Shown one piece after another: positions 1-13,004 of a stretch of 64,000 nt of DNA; position 1 is the stretch's first letter; every line of letters starts with the position of its first letter. The notes beneath the pieces were generated by a model. That model was not told where the DNA came from. It was given only the letters and a program-made list of their open reading frames with translations, and made no database searches. The stretch is taken from positions 81,152,317-81,216,316 of the forward strand of contig JARCOQ010000002.1 in NCBI GenBank assembly GCA_029207755.1, written 5' to 3'. Origin of the DNA: Chamaea fasciata (taxonomy: Eukaryota > Chordata > Aves > Passeriformes > Sylviidae). A program made the translations under genes and the position numbers.

Positions 1-515
1 AATAGAAGGAAAGTCCATCATATCCTGAAGCATGTATTAATATCTTGAAACAAAAGATGCAGTAGTATCCAATTATACTGTGTTTCAGGGATCACTTGTC
101 CCATGTTCTGTAACCTGCAGTTTAGTTTTACCAAAGGATGACATTTCATTTCCTTGATATCAGAGTGTTAGGTATTGGTTCTCTAATTAAACTGTTCCAT
201 TCTAATAAAAAATAAAATTAGTAAGTGTGCATGGTTAAAGTTGGCTGTAAAAATTGTCTCTGTAAAATCATAGAGAAATTAACAATTGCATACTACATTA
301 TCTCATGTCAGTAATTTACAGAAAATTATCTGAAAATATAATTAATTACAGTAATTTCAGTAAATTAGCATATCTTGAGAGGGTCAACGACAAAGAGGAA
401 GTTGTGTTCACAGAACAGTACTTATTTTTACGAACACCATCATTAAGAATAACTCCTGTAATTAATTTTTAAATTATTTTGAATTGAAGCTCAAGTTCTT
501 TATACTTACATCTAT

Positions 516-532
516 TATATATATATATATAT
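516..532. repeat. (TA)n microsatellite
   Basis: Uninterrupted alternating T and A in AT-rich surroundings. It is a simple repeat. Confidence 0.8.
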
Positions 533-2535
533 TTAAACTACTCTTAGGATCATTGTTTCTTATTAAACTGTCTCATTACAATCAATGCCAGTTTTGTCTT
601 TTGGATTTTAAGACAGTACTGATACAAATTTTGCTGCAAAGAAAATGAAAGTGATGGAATAAAGAAAGAACCTTTGATTGCTTTGTGTAGAAGAATCACT
701 AAATAGTCATTTTAGCATTATACATGACTTTGAGAGAAATAAATTAGAACATTGATTTTTTTTTCTACCTAGGTAATTCTAGGCAATCACATGCAAATTC
801 TAAGCATCTATGTTTAAGAGAATGTGCCAGAAGCTTTAATACAGATGGCAATGCAAGAGAAAATATCCTAAGAAATGAGGAAGAAATAAAACTTTCTGTA
901 CATGTCCCAAGTATTTTTTTAAATTCAAATATGTTGTTGCAAAATACTAATAAAAATACAATTAATACAGCACAGTTTATTTGCCCCAGTCTCTTAGGGG
1001 GCTGAGATATCATCCTAAATCCATTATGCCCTATGGCCAGGGAAATAACTGGATCATTTACACATTTACCAAGCTGCCGTAAGCCCCAGTTTCTGTGATT
1101 TGAAACACAAAATGAGAAAGGCTGAGAGCTCATTACTGTTTTAAAAGGCAACAGGTAAGAATGCCAGTATATTCACCATGCTACAGTGTGATGAAGTTGT
1201 ACACATTAATGGAAGTCAATGTAATAAGGATTAACAAATATACTTTTTCTCACTCGAGTTGCTCACTGGTCTCCCTTTATTTAGTTTGAAACACAGCTCT
1301 CCTTTTAGCTCCCATCTTCCAGTTCCTCTATGAGCTGTGTTAATTCTCACCAGGAATTAAGAGTCGGCATTTATTTACTTTTAAACCTTATTGAACAGTG
1401 GTGAACCATGTATGAATGGAGACAACAATTTATCATCTTGAAAACTGACTATTGAACATTTGATGTCTTGAATAATTTCCCTGAATAGGAAAAAAAGGAC
1501 TAAGTTGCACCAGATTGTTGTTTTGTTGGGGGAAAGCTAATAAGATTCAAGAAAACTGAGACATTGTACAATTAATCTCCAACTTCCTGTCTAAGAGGTC
1601 CATCAGCACTCCACAAAGACAAATGTTAAGGTTTGCCACCAGTACAGGCATGGAGTTTTGAGAAGGACTCCTTTATTGGCTCTTTCTCTTAACCTGCTGA
1701 GTCTCAAAAAAAGCATGTGTACTACACAATCTAACAATAATCAAGATTTTTACTTACAGGAAAATCACTGTAATATTTGAAAACGCTTTTCTGGTGTTTT
1801 CCAGGTATTTGCTTTTTAGAAGTCATAAAGCAAGGAAAGGGAAATTGCTCCTTTGATCACACCCAGAAATTACACTGAAGGGTTAGAGAAATTATACATC
1901 TTCTTTTGCACAAATTACTGTGTTAAAGAAATCGTTGCTTCATACAGTGAAGGGGTCATGATGGCACCAAAGACAGGAAGATAAGCTGTACAGACCATAA
2001 AAACTAACCCCTTCAGGAATGACAATCAGGACTGAACTGTGGGGGAAGACTGCAAATAGAACTCTTGGGATAAAGATATGAAGTTCTTGTCTTTTTCATC
2101 TGAAAACAAAGGCTTCAGAGTAGGTAGAAATGACAGTAAAAATGGTAGCCATTGATTGGTGGTGGGTGTCAAAGAAAGATAACAGACAGCCTCAGTCAAA
2201 TGGAGGATGCTCACCAAAAGCAGCTTCAACGAATTGAGCTGAAAAGCCAAATTCTTTGAAGGACAAACTGGCTCTTAAAAAACCACTCATTTACAACTGA
2301 CCAGATTGCCATTATGAGAAATTCTGGAATTGTTCATAAGTTCCCAGAAAAATCTGTTCGTTGCTCATATCTGTGAGAAGAATAATTTCTTGACCAATTA
2401 TCAGCAAAAGCAGTGGAAAAGATTGTTTTGAGTCCTTAAAACATACTAGTGATAGGGGAAATAAGGATATCTTCAGCTGAACAATACACCTGCTATCAAA
2501 GCAGTGAACAAGTTTTTATGAAATCACACAAGTTG

Positions 2536-2555
2536 TTTTTTTTTTTTTTTTTTTT
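2536..2555. repeat. poly(T) run, 20 bases
   Basis: Twenty consecutive T. It could be the A-tail of an old minus-strand retroposed copy or simple slippage. No recognisable retroposed body lies beside it. Confidence 0.8.
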
Positions 2556-5500
2556 GTTAAAGGAATTTATCATTCTTTAACTGATCACAATACAAGTTTG
2601 TGTTAGGAATACTACTGGAGCTCTAATGAGCTTCCAGATATGCCCCAATACTTCTGTGAAAGAACTTCGAAGAACTTTCAGGCTGGAATTTCATTTTGGT
2701 TTTTTACCATACAAACAAGAACATCGTATCTTGTGAGTCATCTGAGACAAATAAAGCTTTCATTGTAATGTAAACAGTTTTCTACATCTGTTTATTTAGC
2801 CCAAATGGCTTTTTCGCTTTGCCCAGAATACTGAAAATCTTTTGTGCTATCAGTTTTTTATGCTCATAGCATGTGGGATTGAAGCTAACTTCTGTCCAGA
2901 TCTGTAGAGTTAACACAAATCTTACATCAGGATTTCTTTGACAACTCTTTTGCACATGGAATAAACTTAAAGATAGTGAAGCTAAAATAGTTTGATTTGT
3001 TTACATAAAGGAAAGAGTAGATATTTTTCAGTTTAAAAAGAAACTAGGTAAACTAAATTTTTTCTTATTCTCCAGAAATGGATCCTAAAATGAGGAAAGA
3101 AAAAAATTCTAACAAGCTTTCTTAAAACATCAGAAAAACAGAAATGTATGACATATTGACAGCACGGAATATTTTTAAACAACTTCCATGGCTACTGCTG
3201 TATTACTTCTTGTATGTTCTTGACTCAAGTGCAGGGTTAAGAATCTCTGTGAGGTTAAAAATTAAATTACCTCACCATAATGTTTATGTTAAACATTAAA
3301 CTGATATCAAATATTTCTAGCAGATATATACTCAATTCTATAGCCGCCTAATATTTCCATGCATCACTTTGGTTATGTAGCCATGTAATAATTAGAAATA
3401 CTGATTTTATTAATCCAAATTGTGATAAAACTCTTCATTGGATCTGGCTGCATGCATTTTAAATACAGTATAAATCAAAGTTGTACACCCTCATCTTGGA
3501 TGTATGGAATGTCACAGAATATTCCTTATTAAGAATACAGAGTTTCCTCTCAAACAAAAATGCACTTACAAACCAGTTCAAGGCAAGAGGTTTTGCAAAG
3601 AACTCAGCAGACACTTCATTTGTCTAATAAACTCCTGCTATTGGACAGGATTATGAATTGTGATGAAAGAACAAAAAACAGAGGAAGGTTTGGAAAACAG
3701 ATAAAACATAACAATAGCACTGATCTTTTAAATTAATTTCACTGATATTTCTGTATTTTCACAAATTTCTTTCCCTAATGTGTCTTGTTATATGTACATA
3801 TATTTCATTTCATTATGTTCCTCTTGACTGTGAAGAAAACCTTCCAGAAAAAGGAAGGCTTACTTTCTCAGTATGGAATGATATTTAAGCAATATTGTTC
3901 CCATGTTTTTTAAGTAGGCTTACATTTTGCCTGTTTTTACACAATAACTGAATTTTTTCTTTCCTTATGAATTGTCAAATGATAGTACATAAACATGAAA
4001 CAATGACATTGTATGTATTAATATGTTGAGTTGATGATGATAAAGATTTTATGAAGATTATAAAATATAAAAGAGTAGTAAGAGATCATTTTTACAGAAC
4101 GAGTCAACATTAAGGATCAACATTTGTTGTTCCATATAAACATCTGCACTCTAAAGCAGTCCTTAATATATCTCATTGCAGTCATAGAGAAATAGCAGTT
4201 TTTCTTTGGTCAGATTCTTTGGTAACACAGAATTCAGACTACGAATCAGTTCACATAATTCACTGCTGTGTCTCAGGTTGGTATGTCTACCAAAGTCCAA
4301 ATTAAACCCCAAACCTTAACCAGGAAATCAAAAAGGAATCAAATTAATATTTTCAAAAGGAGAAAAATTTTTGCAGTAAACATTTCTCAAAGTGGTTTTG
4401 TTGTTTTAAAATTATCTTGAATGAACATTTGAATACCATTTGCAATTGTTTAAGATAAAGTCCTTTATATAAACATATTTTCTATTCCATATTTTTTGGT
4501 TCAGTCCTTATCCACTTCATTGAATTAAAAAATGCCTTTGTGTACATCAACTGCATATTTCTGTCAGGATTTTGTCAGGATTTTTAGAAACAATATGCAG
4601 TATCATGCACACAAAAAAACGATGTTTCATTCAAAATTTCCCAGACTTATTACTATTTATCATTGGTGAACACCTTCATGGGAGGCTTTGAGTTTTGGGA
4701 GAAGCTTGGAAAATGCCTGTGTGTTTGACAACCAGTCATGGCCAGCCACAGCTGCAAGGTCCAGTGGAGCTCCTGCAGGCTGGAACTGGAACAGTAAAGG
4801 AGACAACCGGAGGATTAATTTTTCTCACTCTTGAAATTCATTGCTATATTTTATATCTGTGATTTAGATACTGTGAGGAAGGTTCTCATTTTAATGGGAC
4901 AATCAGGAGCCCCAAGAGCCAGGCTGGCTACTTTGTTTCTTGTGGCTCCATCAAGTGGCCCACATGCTCCATTACAGACAAATACATTTGCCTCTGAGTC
5001 AGGACCTAGCTTCTGTTCCAGACAAGTACATTAATTATCAATAACATAGAAAAGAAAACATTTCTCAGTGGCATCAGTTTGATGTATTTGGGTCAGATCA
5101 GAATGACTTGACAAAAATATTTTGTCTTTTTCTATGTTCTAAAATGAGTAGCTTTAGCAGAGCAAATTAGAAGTCATGAAAGCCTTTTTATCCCCATTAA
5201 TATATTCTGAGCACAAAAAGAAAGCTTTCTTCTGGGTAGCCCTTACATCTCTCAACTCATGGGTAGCTTTGGGGGAATATGATCAAACAAGATTTTTTCA
5301 AAATGAGGGTTTTCATCTTCAGTATTATTTGCGCCTCATCACTTTCAATGGTAATGACACACACAACCACTCCCACTTTAAATGTTGGATCTGAAATAAG
5401 AACAGTGACCTAAAAGTGTGTGTTTCTCTGCATTGATTGGAAAGAGGACCCAAGGGCAACCTGCTAAGATATACACATCTGTACTCTATACTGTTACAGT

Positions 5501-6395
5501 TTGTCACTTGCATTGCACATCTTTTTTCTGTCAAGGGGCTGGGAAATATTCCAGGGACATGACAGTAATTGCATATTCATAGCCCTTAAATTCAGAGAGC
5601 TATCTCTTTGAAACTTGCCCAGACTGAGATTTTGTTGAGGTATCAGATTCTTATCTTCTAGATCTCCTGCACCACACTAGGGAAAACAAGTAAATTTATG
5701 TATGAAAGAGGGATCATTTTTAAACCCTCTCAATTTTTTTTTTTTTTAACACTCTCTACGGAGCCTAATTTCATTTAGAAAACAGGTTTTATGAAGAGTG
5801 GTTTGGGAGGAAATGCCATCAAAATTAAAACTGTACTTCAGCAACTTAACCTCCATATCACAACCAGGATTTTCCATATGCTAGAACAGCTAAAAACAAG
5901 TGTGCTGGCCCAGGAAATTTTGATCTTAGCCTAAATAATGTGTAACACTGGATCCTGTCCAGTCAAATCAGAAGCGTGACGCTTTCTTTATCTAAGAATT
6001 TTTTAAATATCTCAAAGATATGTATCCAAAAACATACAGATGAATTTTCAGTTGTCATATGTGTATCTAACTGTGAAAAAAAACCCATGTTTTGTTTTCT
6101 GTACTCTCACAGACATGTCCCTCCTTGTTTTGGCTACTCTGCATTTATACAGAAAGGATTAGGCTTCCTACTGGAAACTGTTTTGAGAAAGAAAGCATAA
6201 CAGAAATATCACACATTAGTTTCATAAGAAAAATAAGAAATATGCCTTAAAATACTTGGAAGCCTAAACATGTAAAGAGCCACAGAAATTTTTCGAAAGA
6301 GTCAAGGCATCTAATTTTTTACATCATGAGTCAGATAAATGAGGTATACTTTAACATGTGAACTATGGAGACATAAATCTACCATTTGAGAGTTT

Positions 6396-6592
6396 TCTGA
6401 GTCATAGAGACACAGAGTAATTTAGGGTGGGTGATGGAGATCACCTGTCTGGTTCAACCCGCTGTTCAGCACAGATCAGGCTTCCCAAGACCTTGTGAAT
6501 TTTTAATATCCTCAAAGATGAAAAGTTCATAGCCTTATTAAAAAACCTCTTTTAGTGTTTCAGTACCCTGTTGGGATTTTTTTCCTAATATT

Positions 6593-6680
<88 letters not shown>

Positions 6681-7330
6681 CATATATATAAATACATATT
6701 CCTTCTGTTCAAAATTTCATAAGTTGCGACTTCTATTCTTGAGCATTCTCTGCTATTAAGGCAACAACATCTCCTCTTTGCCTTCTCATCCTGAGAATGT
6801 GTTATTCTCTCAGCCTCTTCTTGTACATCACATGCATTCAAACATGGCAGTCATCTAAGTGGTCCTTCACTGAGGAACCCAAAACTGGACACAGCAGTGC
6901 AGATGAAGCTAACAATAGCTGAATAGAAGGGAATAACCACTATCACCAAACTGCTACTTTCAGTCCTACCCACACAACACTGTATGCAGTTTTCCTTTGG
7001 TGAAAGGACGCACTGCCTACTCATGTTCATCTTGGTTTTCCACCATTACCTCCCAGATCTTTACTCCTAAGCTGATTTCGGGGCAGTCAGTCCCCAGCCT
7101 GGACTTCTGCATGGATTTATAGCTCCCCAGGTGCAGGACATCTCATTTGTCTTTCTGAACCCCATGAGTCCTGTCAGCCCATTTCTCCAGCCCATTGAAA
7201 TCTCTTCAAATAATAATCCTGCACTGCAGTTTATTGATCACTTTCTTATCTACATGTCCCCAAATCTGGGAAATGAACACTTAAGACGGATATATCTAAA
7301 TCCATCATAGTGACTTCAAGCATCAGAGCT
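6396..7330 (-). mobile_element. CR1 LINE fragment, antisense, 3' half
   Basis: Read on the minus strand this is a diverged 3' portion of a CR1 non-LTR retrotransposon. On the plus strand the antisense hallmarks appear in the right order. First is a degenerate 3' tip with 'gagatcacctgtctggttcaa'-like spacing, then the stretch about a time-of-transcription tail region ('ctcagcctcttctt'), then 'aggacccaaaactgg'-like and 'cccaggtgcaggac' segments typical of CR1 reverse-transcriptase C-terminal coding. The copy is 5'-truncated, as most CR1 copies are, and no frame survives. A TA/TG microsatellite has expanded inside it. Boundaries are approximate to about 30 bases. Confidence 0.75.
6596..6673. repeat. 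(TA)n(TG)n compound microsatellite
   Basis: About 54 bases of TA are followed directly by about 24 bases of TG and then mixed TA/CA. The run lies inside the antisense CR1 copy and so arose after that insertion. On the minus strand it reads as a His/Thr/Ile/Tyr repeat, which is not evidence of a protein. Confidence 0.95.
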
Positions 7331-10300
7331 GGACCATTCCACTGCCAAAAGAGACAATGAAGTATACACACAAGCATATACACATATTTATTTCACTTCA
7401 ATTTCCTCCTTACAGAATTTAGGTTCAATAGCTGCATTGTGATCAAACTTGTGAAGTCTTTAAGGCCACTTCCAAAAACACAGTAGCAGTCTATCCAAAA
7501 ACCACACAGATAAGAGTTTGGCTTTTGCCTAACAACCTGACACTTACAGCACTTTGACAATGAAGAAAATGGGAAACAATTTTGAAATTCCAACTCAGGT
7601 GAGAAGATTCCAATCCTATTTCTCTAAGCTTCCAGGAGAGTCTCATAATCCTCAGACTTAAATCCAGAATGGGGAGAAAATCCTTTTGACTTCTCCTGGT
7701 AAAGACCTACTTGATTGTTACAAATGAACCAATAATTGATAGGTACAAAAAGGAGCTAAATAAAGGAGCTACATACCCACCTCAGCTTGTGTTTTTACTC
7801 AGTGTTCTCTAAACAGAGAGCAAGATTGTATTTTACAGTAAACAGTCACCAGAAAAAAGCATGAGAACTTAATTTTAAAAGGAAACGGAAATTATGATAA
7901 CACCCAACACTTTTCTTTAGTAAGTCACAACATCTGTGCTGACTACCAGGCATATATCAATCTATTCAAATTAGTGACCAGTATACACTATTGATAAATA
8001 TAAATGTTACTTTAGCATTCACCCCAAAGCTTGTTTAATAATGTAGATTTGGTATATTTCACCTTCCAAAATAAGTGCTTTGAAATCTCAGGACTGCTTT
8101 GAAATATGAATCATGTCCTACTGAATAACAGGATCAGAGTCTGATCTCCACATATATTAAAGATAATGTAAATTTTTTAACTCTTCTAGTTTTTCTTCAG
8201 TGTGTTATATTCATTTTATATGATATTTTAAAAAATAGAAAATACTACTGTATGGATTTTTCATCTTCTTTTAGTGACTAGATGGTCTTTAAGGTCTCTT
8301 CCAATCCAAAGCATTCTATGATTCCATAATTTTACACACAAAATGATTTTTACTGAACCTATTAATTGCTACTGGAATACGATAAGCTAAGTGATTTTTC
8401 ACTTCTAAACCCAGTCAGTTTGGGATAATATTAAGATTAATGGTTTTTAGTGCTAGCTTCACTTTATCTGATTTGAAATTTAAATATTACAAGCCATCTT
8501 GTTTCTTAACATAAATCAGTTAGTTACAGAAGATGTGTCTGTTTCATGTGTGAATGAAAGTTAAAGAATGATTGCTAAAATATAACCAGTCCTAGTATCC
8601 TACTTTTTAACGATTAAAAATCACTTTCGCTACTTAGTGCACCTCTCTTATCCATTCCAATCTGAACTTGGTAATCCATTAAAAAAAAAAAAATTCAGAA
8701 CAAGATTATAAAATCAAGCTACAATATCTCATCTTACCTCAAACTGTAGAGATGACTTTTGACACAGTTTCTGACCTCTTATGATAAAGTCAAAAACGTT
8801 TATCATTAACATTTCTAATGTCTTTTTCATTTGTCTTGAAAGGTGAGTTCCTCAGTCAATTTTCTCCTTACCAAACAAAAATGTCTCCTCTTGGGCTTTG
8901 TATACTTTTTTCCCTAGAATCTGAGAGAAAAAGAATAGAAAATGTAGATAAAATGAAAGGGCTAGATTCCCAAAAATATTTTAATTTCTTAAGCAGGTCA
9001 TGTTCTCAGTTGCTTGCTCTCCCTGCTTTCAAGCATCTTTTACCCTCTGTTGCACAGTAGCAAATATTTGGCAGGCAGAGTTTAAACTGTGCAAAATCTA
9101 CCTTGAAGGTTTTACAATTTTCTATGAGAAAAATGTGAGCTGTGTGAGTGATGTGAAGTTCCTTAACATGAGACATCAAATGACAACTGCCTTAATAGGA
9201 CAGAGGTTCTGCTGTGATTTCTAATTATTGCAAGGCAAAACCTTTCTAGGATTCTGTTACAGCAAACTGGAACAATTACAAGGAACATAGTTTGTAGAAT
9301 TTGTACAGTAATTCCTTTTTTTTCTGAGTATAATGTCCAGTGCTAATAATAAAGCCAAATTGTTTTAGGCACTAATGACAATTGCAAACTGATTTATGAC
9401 TTTCATTCTTCTGCCTTCCTTCTGCCACAGTAAGCACAGCTTCCTAACATACAGAGAGCAAGAGAGAGCACTGAAGGCAGCAGCTTGAATCTAAATGCAC
9501 ATTGATTCTCTCACCAGCACATCTTTTGACTTGCCAAACAGGGTATATTCCCCTAAACAGGACATATAAAAGATGTACTAAGAAATTATCCTAAGACTCC
9601 TAGTATATGTATTATACTATATTCAGGTATTTAGAGACTAAAATCTCACAGGACTTTCAGTTATATTTGTGCATTATTTCCATAGAGGAATTTTTTTAAG
9701 TCTTCATTAAAAATTAAATATTTCCCTATAACACAAATAATTTACAACATTAAATTTGGTGGATATGTCTGCCTTACATGTGAAGTACAAACGAAGCCAC
9801 CGAATGTCAAAGGCTCACACAATTTTCCTTTCAGATTACATGTATAATTATATCTGAGTAACTTGGCAATTAGCTACTATACCTGCAAACAATGAACTGC
9901 CTGTAACTTAGGGTTTTAGTATTTTTATATAGCTATATATAATCAAGCATTTAATTAAATACCTTTCTCCAAATATAACCTTTTCCCAACAAATGACTAT
10001 GCACACACTTGACAATGAGACTGCCAACACTTCAGCCAAAGAGAGTGGAGTAACTGTCCTTTGACTCCTTGGGCTAACGTGCCAGAAATGTGATCCCAAC
10101 TCAGAAAGGCTGAGCTTGGATTTCAGCTTTCTAAATTTTGAAGTCAGGGAGGGCCCGTTCTTTTGCTTCTTTTAACCTCCACCCAGGTAACAGTCTAGTA
10201 TGGCCCACCTGCTGACACAGGGATAGTTCACCAGCACAGTACATAGAGCTGCATTGTCAACTCCACCTTGGACAGTCAGCAGCAAGTTCAAATCTGCTCT

Positions 10301-11849
10301 GTGGGTTTTCCCACATCTCATACCCACAAAAGATCCTTACCTGCTGGGCAGACAACTGAGTCATCCTTTAAAAAGGCTGATAAAAGAGTGCACTTTGTCC
10401 CTCAGACCCTGGATCAATGAAGCGGAGGCTTTTCTGTGCAAAAAAACCTAAGCATATCCCAAAGTGTGTAGTTCTTTCTCTGAAGGTAGGACCAACTTCT
10501 GGTCACAGGGTGCTTTGGCAGCCCCTGAAATTGCAAGCAATGAACCTGATCCATGGTCCATCCAGATGTTCCTGTCAGGAGCTGAATGAGACCAGGCCAG
10601 AAACAGGACTGAAGAGAAGGCAGCAATGTGAGTCCAAAATCTGTCAGGCAGATAGAGCCATGTGAACCAATAGGCCCATCCTATCCAGAAGGCAAGAGAC
10701 TTATAGGATAGGTCTGAGGCCCAGCTAGGAGGCAGGACCTGAGATGGGAACACCTACAAGACCGTTCAGGGAGGGAATTAAGGCTGATCCAAAATGGAGC
10801 TCACAGACCCATGGGGAGGAGGAGAGAGGAAGCCCCAGGGAAAACAGAGCAGGAACTGAAAATGCCCCTTCATGCCCCTGATAACCTCCTACCTGAATGC
10901 CATGCAGTCCTCCAAAATAGAAGCCAACTATACTGAGCTGCATGCAGAAGCACAGCTTATTTGAATGCATGCTGGTTTAAGATTAAGAGCTGTGTGCTGG
11001 TTTAATTGACTGAGCCAGCGTCAGTCTTTTTCATCATACTGCTGTTGGGCAATTCTCCAGGTGCAAAGCTGTCTCTGAAAGAATGGTCCCCAGCATGTAT
11101 TGACAAGGGTGCCATTCTCTTCTGGACAAACAAGTCACTTCCCTCTGCAAATGTGTCATTTTATAGTTATGTACAAAAATGAGACAGCTGGTTTGGAGCT
11201 CAGCAGAGGCATTTGTTTGCACCTGTAAGGCAAGCAGGTATTCTGGATGCTCCTGAGAGACAAGAGCCAGAAAGCCAGGTGGTTTGCAGCTATTTTGTAC
11301 CTATGATCAGAAGGTACTATATCCAGGAGCCTGAGTTTGCCCTACCTCCTATCTTAAACTGCTGCTAAAATTACCTTCTTTGTAATAGATCTAAAGTGAG
11401 GATTAAGTTAAATACGTACGTAGACAAGGTCAAAACCAGGGTGTCCCAGTGAGACAGAAGGGGGCACCCACTGATAACAAATGCTAGCTGGTTTAGCTCT
11501 TCTACCTCTAAGTTACACTGCTTTAACCTCTCCTGGTTTTCATCATTTGCTTATCATCAGTTAAATTTCAACTGAGAAACTACTCATTTTCAGAATTAAT
11601 TACTTTCTCATATTAGGGATCATTAATTCACATTTTTACTTTTTTAAAGTGTTTCTATTTTAAGAAAAATCTTAAGAGCCTGTATTGGTTTCCATATACT
11701 AAGACAATTAAGAATGACCTGTTTAGCTAGCTGAAGCACTTCTTTGAATGGTAGAAGACCAAGATCCTTGACCTCTCCTACCAGCCCACCAAACTTCCAT
11801 GGCACACACTCTAAATACTAGCCATACAGGAGCACCCATGAAAGAAGTG
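7331..11849. other. Intergenic DNA, no gene seen
   Basis: Mostly AT-rich unique sequence. It includes one very short CR1 3' tip (8274-8330) and a more GC-rich block (about 10180-10960) open for 60-100 codons in several frames on both strands. That pattern is expected from low stop density, not from a gene. No domain or splice structure is recognisable. Confidence 0.5.
8274..8330 (+). mobile_element. CR1 3' tip, sense, heavily truncated
   Basis: Contains the characteristic CR1 3' terminal pattern: 'gatggtctttaaggtctctt', then 'ccaatccaaagc', then 'attctatgattcc'. Only about 57 bases of the element remain. CR1 copies are normally 5'-truncated and end in a short ATTCT-type octamer repeat, not a long poly(A), as here. 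Confidence 0.8.
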
Positions 11850-13004
11850 ACCATATGCAAGGGAAGCCCACTGATATAATTTTTTTGGATTTCAGTAAAG
11901 TTTCTGATACTGGACAACAACCAGCTGGATTAACACGACGGGTGAGCAACTGGCTCATGGGCCAGGCACAAGGGGTTATAGTAAATGTTCTTACATTGGG
12001 CTGGTGGATGCACTTTAGTGCGGCTCTGCAGGGCTCCATTTTATGCCCACTTCTCTTCAACATCTTCCTAAATGACTAGACACAGGATTGGAAGGAATAC
12101 TAAGTAAGTTTGACTATGATACTAAATTGGGAAGAGCTTTTGACTTCCTTGAAGGCACAGGGGGCCTGCAGAAGGCCCCTGCAGATAGGCCTTGACAAAT
12201 TTGAAGGCTGAACCGTCACCAGCCATTCAAAGTTTAATAAAGACAAATGTCAGATTCTCAACCTGGATGGCAGCCTTGCATGTACAAACAGACTGGGGAA
12301 TGAGAGGCCAGAGAGCAGCACTGTGGAAAGGGACATGGGGATCCTGATCAAGTTGAACATGAGTCAGCAGTGCCCTGGCAGCCAGGAGGGACAGGCCTGT
12401 CCTGGGGCGCATCAGACCCAGCATTGCCAGCTGGGCAAGGGATGGGATTGTCCCACTCTGCTCTGCACTGGGGCGACCTCACCTCGAGTGCTGGGGGCAG
12501 GTTTGGGTTCCGCAACAAAAGATATAAAACTATGAGACAGCATCCAAATGAGGGCAACAGAGATGGTGAAGGGCCTTGAGGAAAAGCTGCATGAGGAGTG
12601 GCTGAGGTCAATTGGTCTGTTGAGCCTGGAGAAGCAGATACTGAGGGAGACCTCATTTCAGTCTACAATTTCCTCTAGAAGGCACAGGAGAGGAAGTTCT
12701 GATCTCTTCTCTCTGGTGACAGTGACAGGACCTGTGAGGGAATGGCCTGAAGTTGCATCAGGGAGGGTTTTGGTTATATATTAAGGAGCAATATTTCACC
12801 CACAGGGTGTCTGGGCTCTGGAAAAGGCTCCCCAGAGAAACAATTACAGCACCACACCTGACAGAGTTCAAGAAGCATTTGGACAACACTCTCAGGCACA
12901 CAGTGTGTGATTCTTGAGACTATTATGTGCAGGACCAGGAGTTAGACTTCAGTGATCCTTGTGAATCCCTTCCAAATCAGGGTATTCAATGGTTTTATGA
13001 TTCT
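11850..13004 (+). mobile_element. CR1 LINE fragment, sense, RT domain to 3' end
   Basis: This is the longest CR1 copy in the window. The 5' part still translates to reverse-transcriptase motifs: 'DIIFLDFSK' near 11870, then a decayed copy of the GVPQGSVLGP block ending in 'LLFNIFLND' near 12050. The catalytic FADD box region near 12105-12130 survives only as a degenerate FDYD followed by TKLG. Further on, 'ERDMGILIKLNMSQQC' near 12330 corresponds to the conserved CR1 segment after the palm. The 3' end has the CR1 signature 'gtgaatcccttccaaatcag' and a terminal 'tatgattct'. Frame shifts and stops interrupt the coding region throughout, so the copy is inactive. Confidence 0.93.

Larger units (their letters stand above)
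1..6395. other. AT-rich intergenic DNA, no gene seen
   Basis: No reading frame here is longer than about 130 codons and none resembles a known protein. No convincing acceptor-exon-donor block was seen. The content is low-copy AT-rich sequence with a short TA run near 516-532, a 20-base T run at 2536-2555 and a shorter T run near 5730. Nothing marks a promoter or RNA gene. It fits the wide gene-poor interval that lies on the 3' side of LIG4 in vertebrates. Confidence 0.6.

Noticed and set aside
6560..6841. 93-codon minus-strand open stretch with His/Thr and Ile/Tyr runs
   Set aside because: It is translated TA/TG microsatellite inside a CR1 relic.
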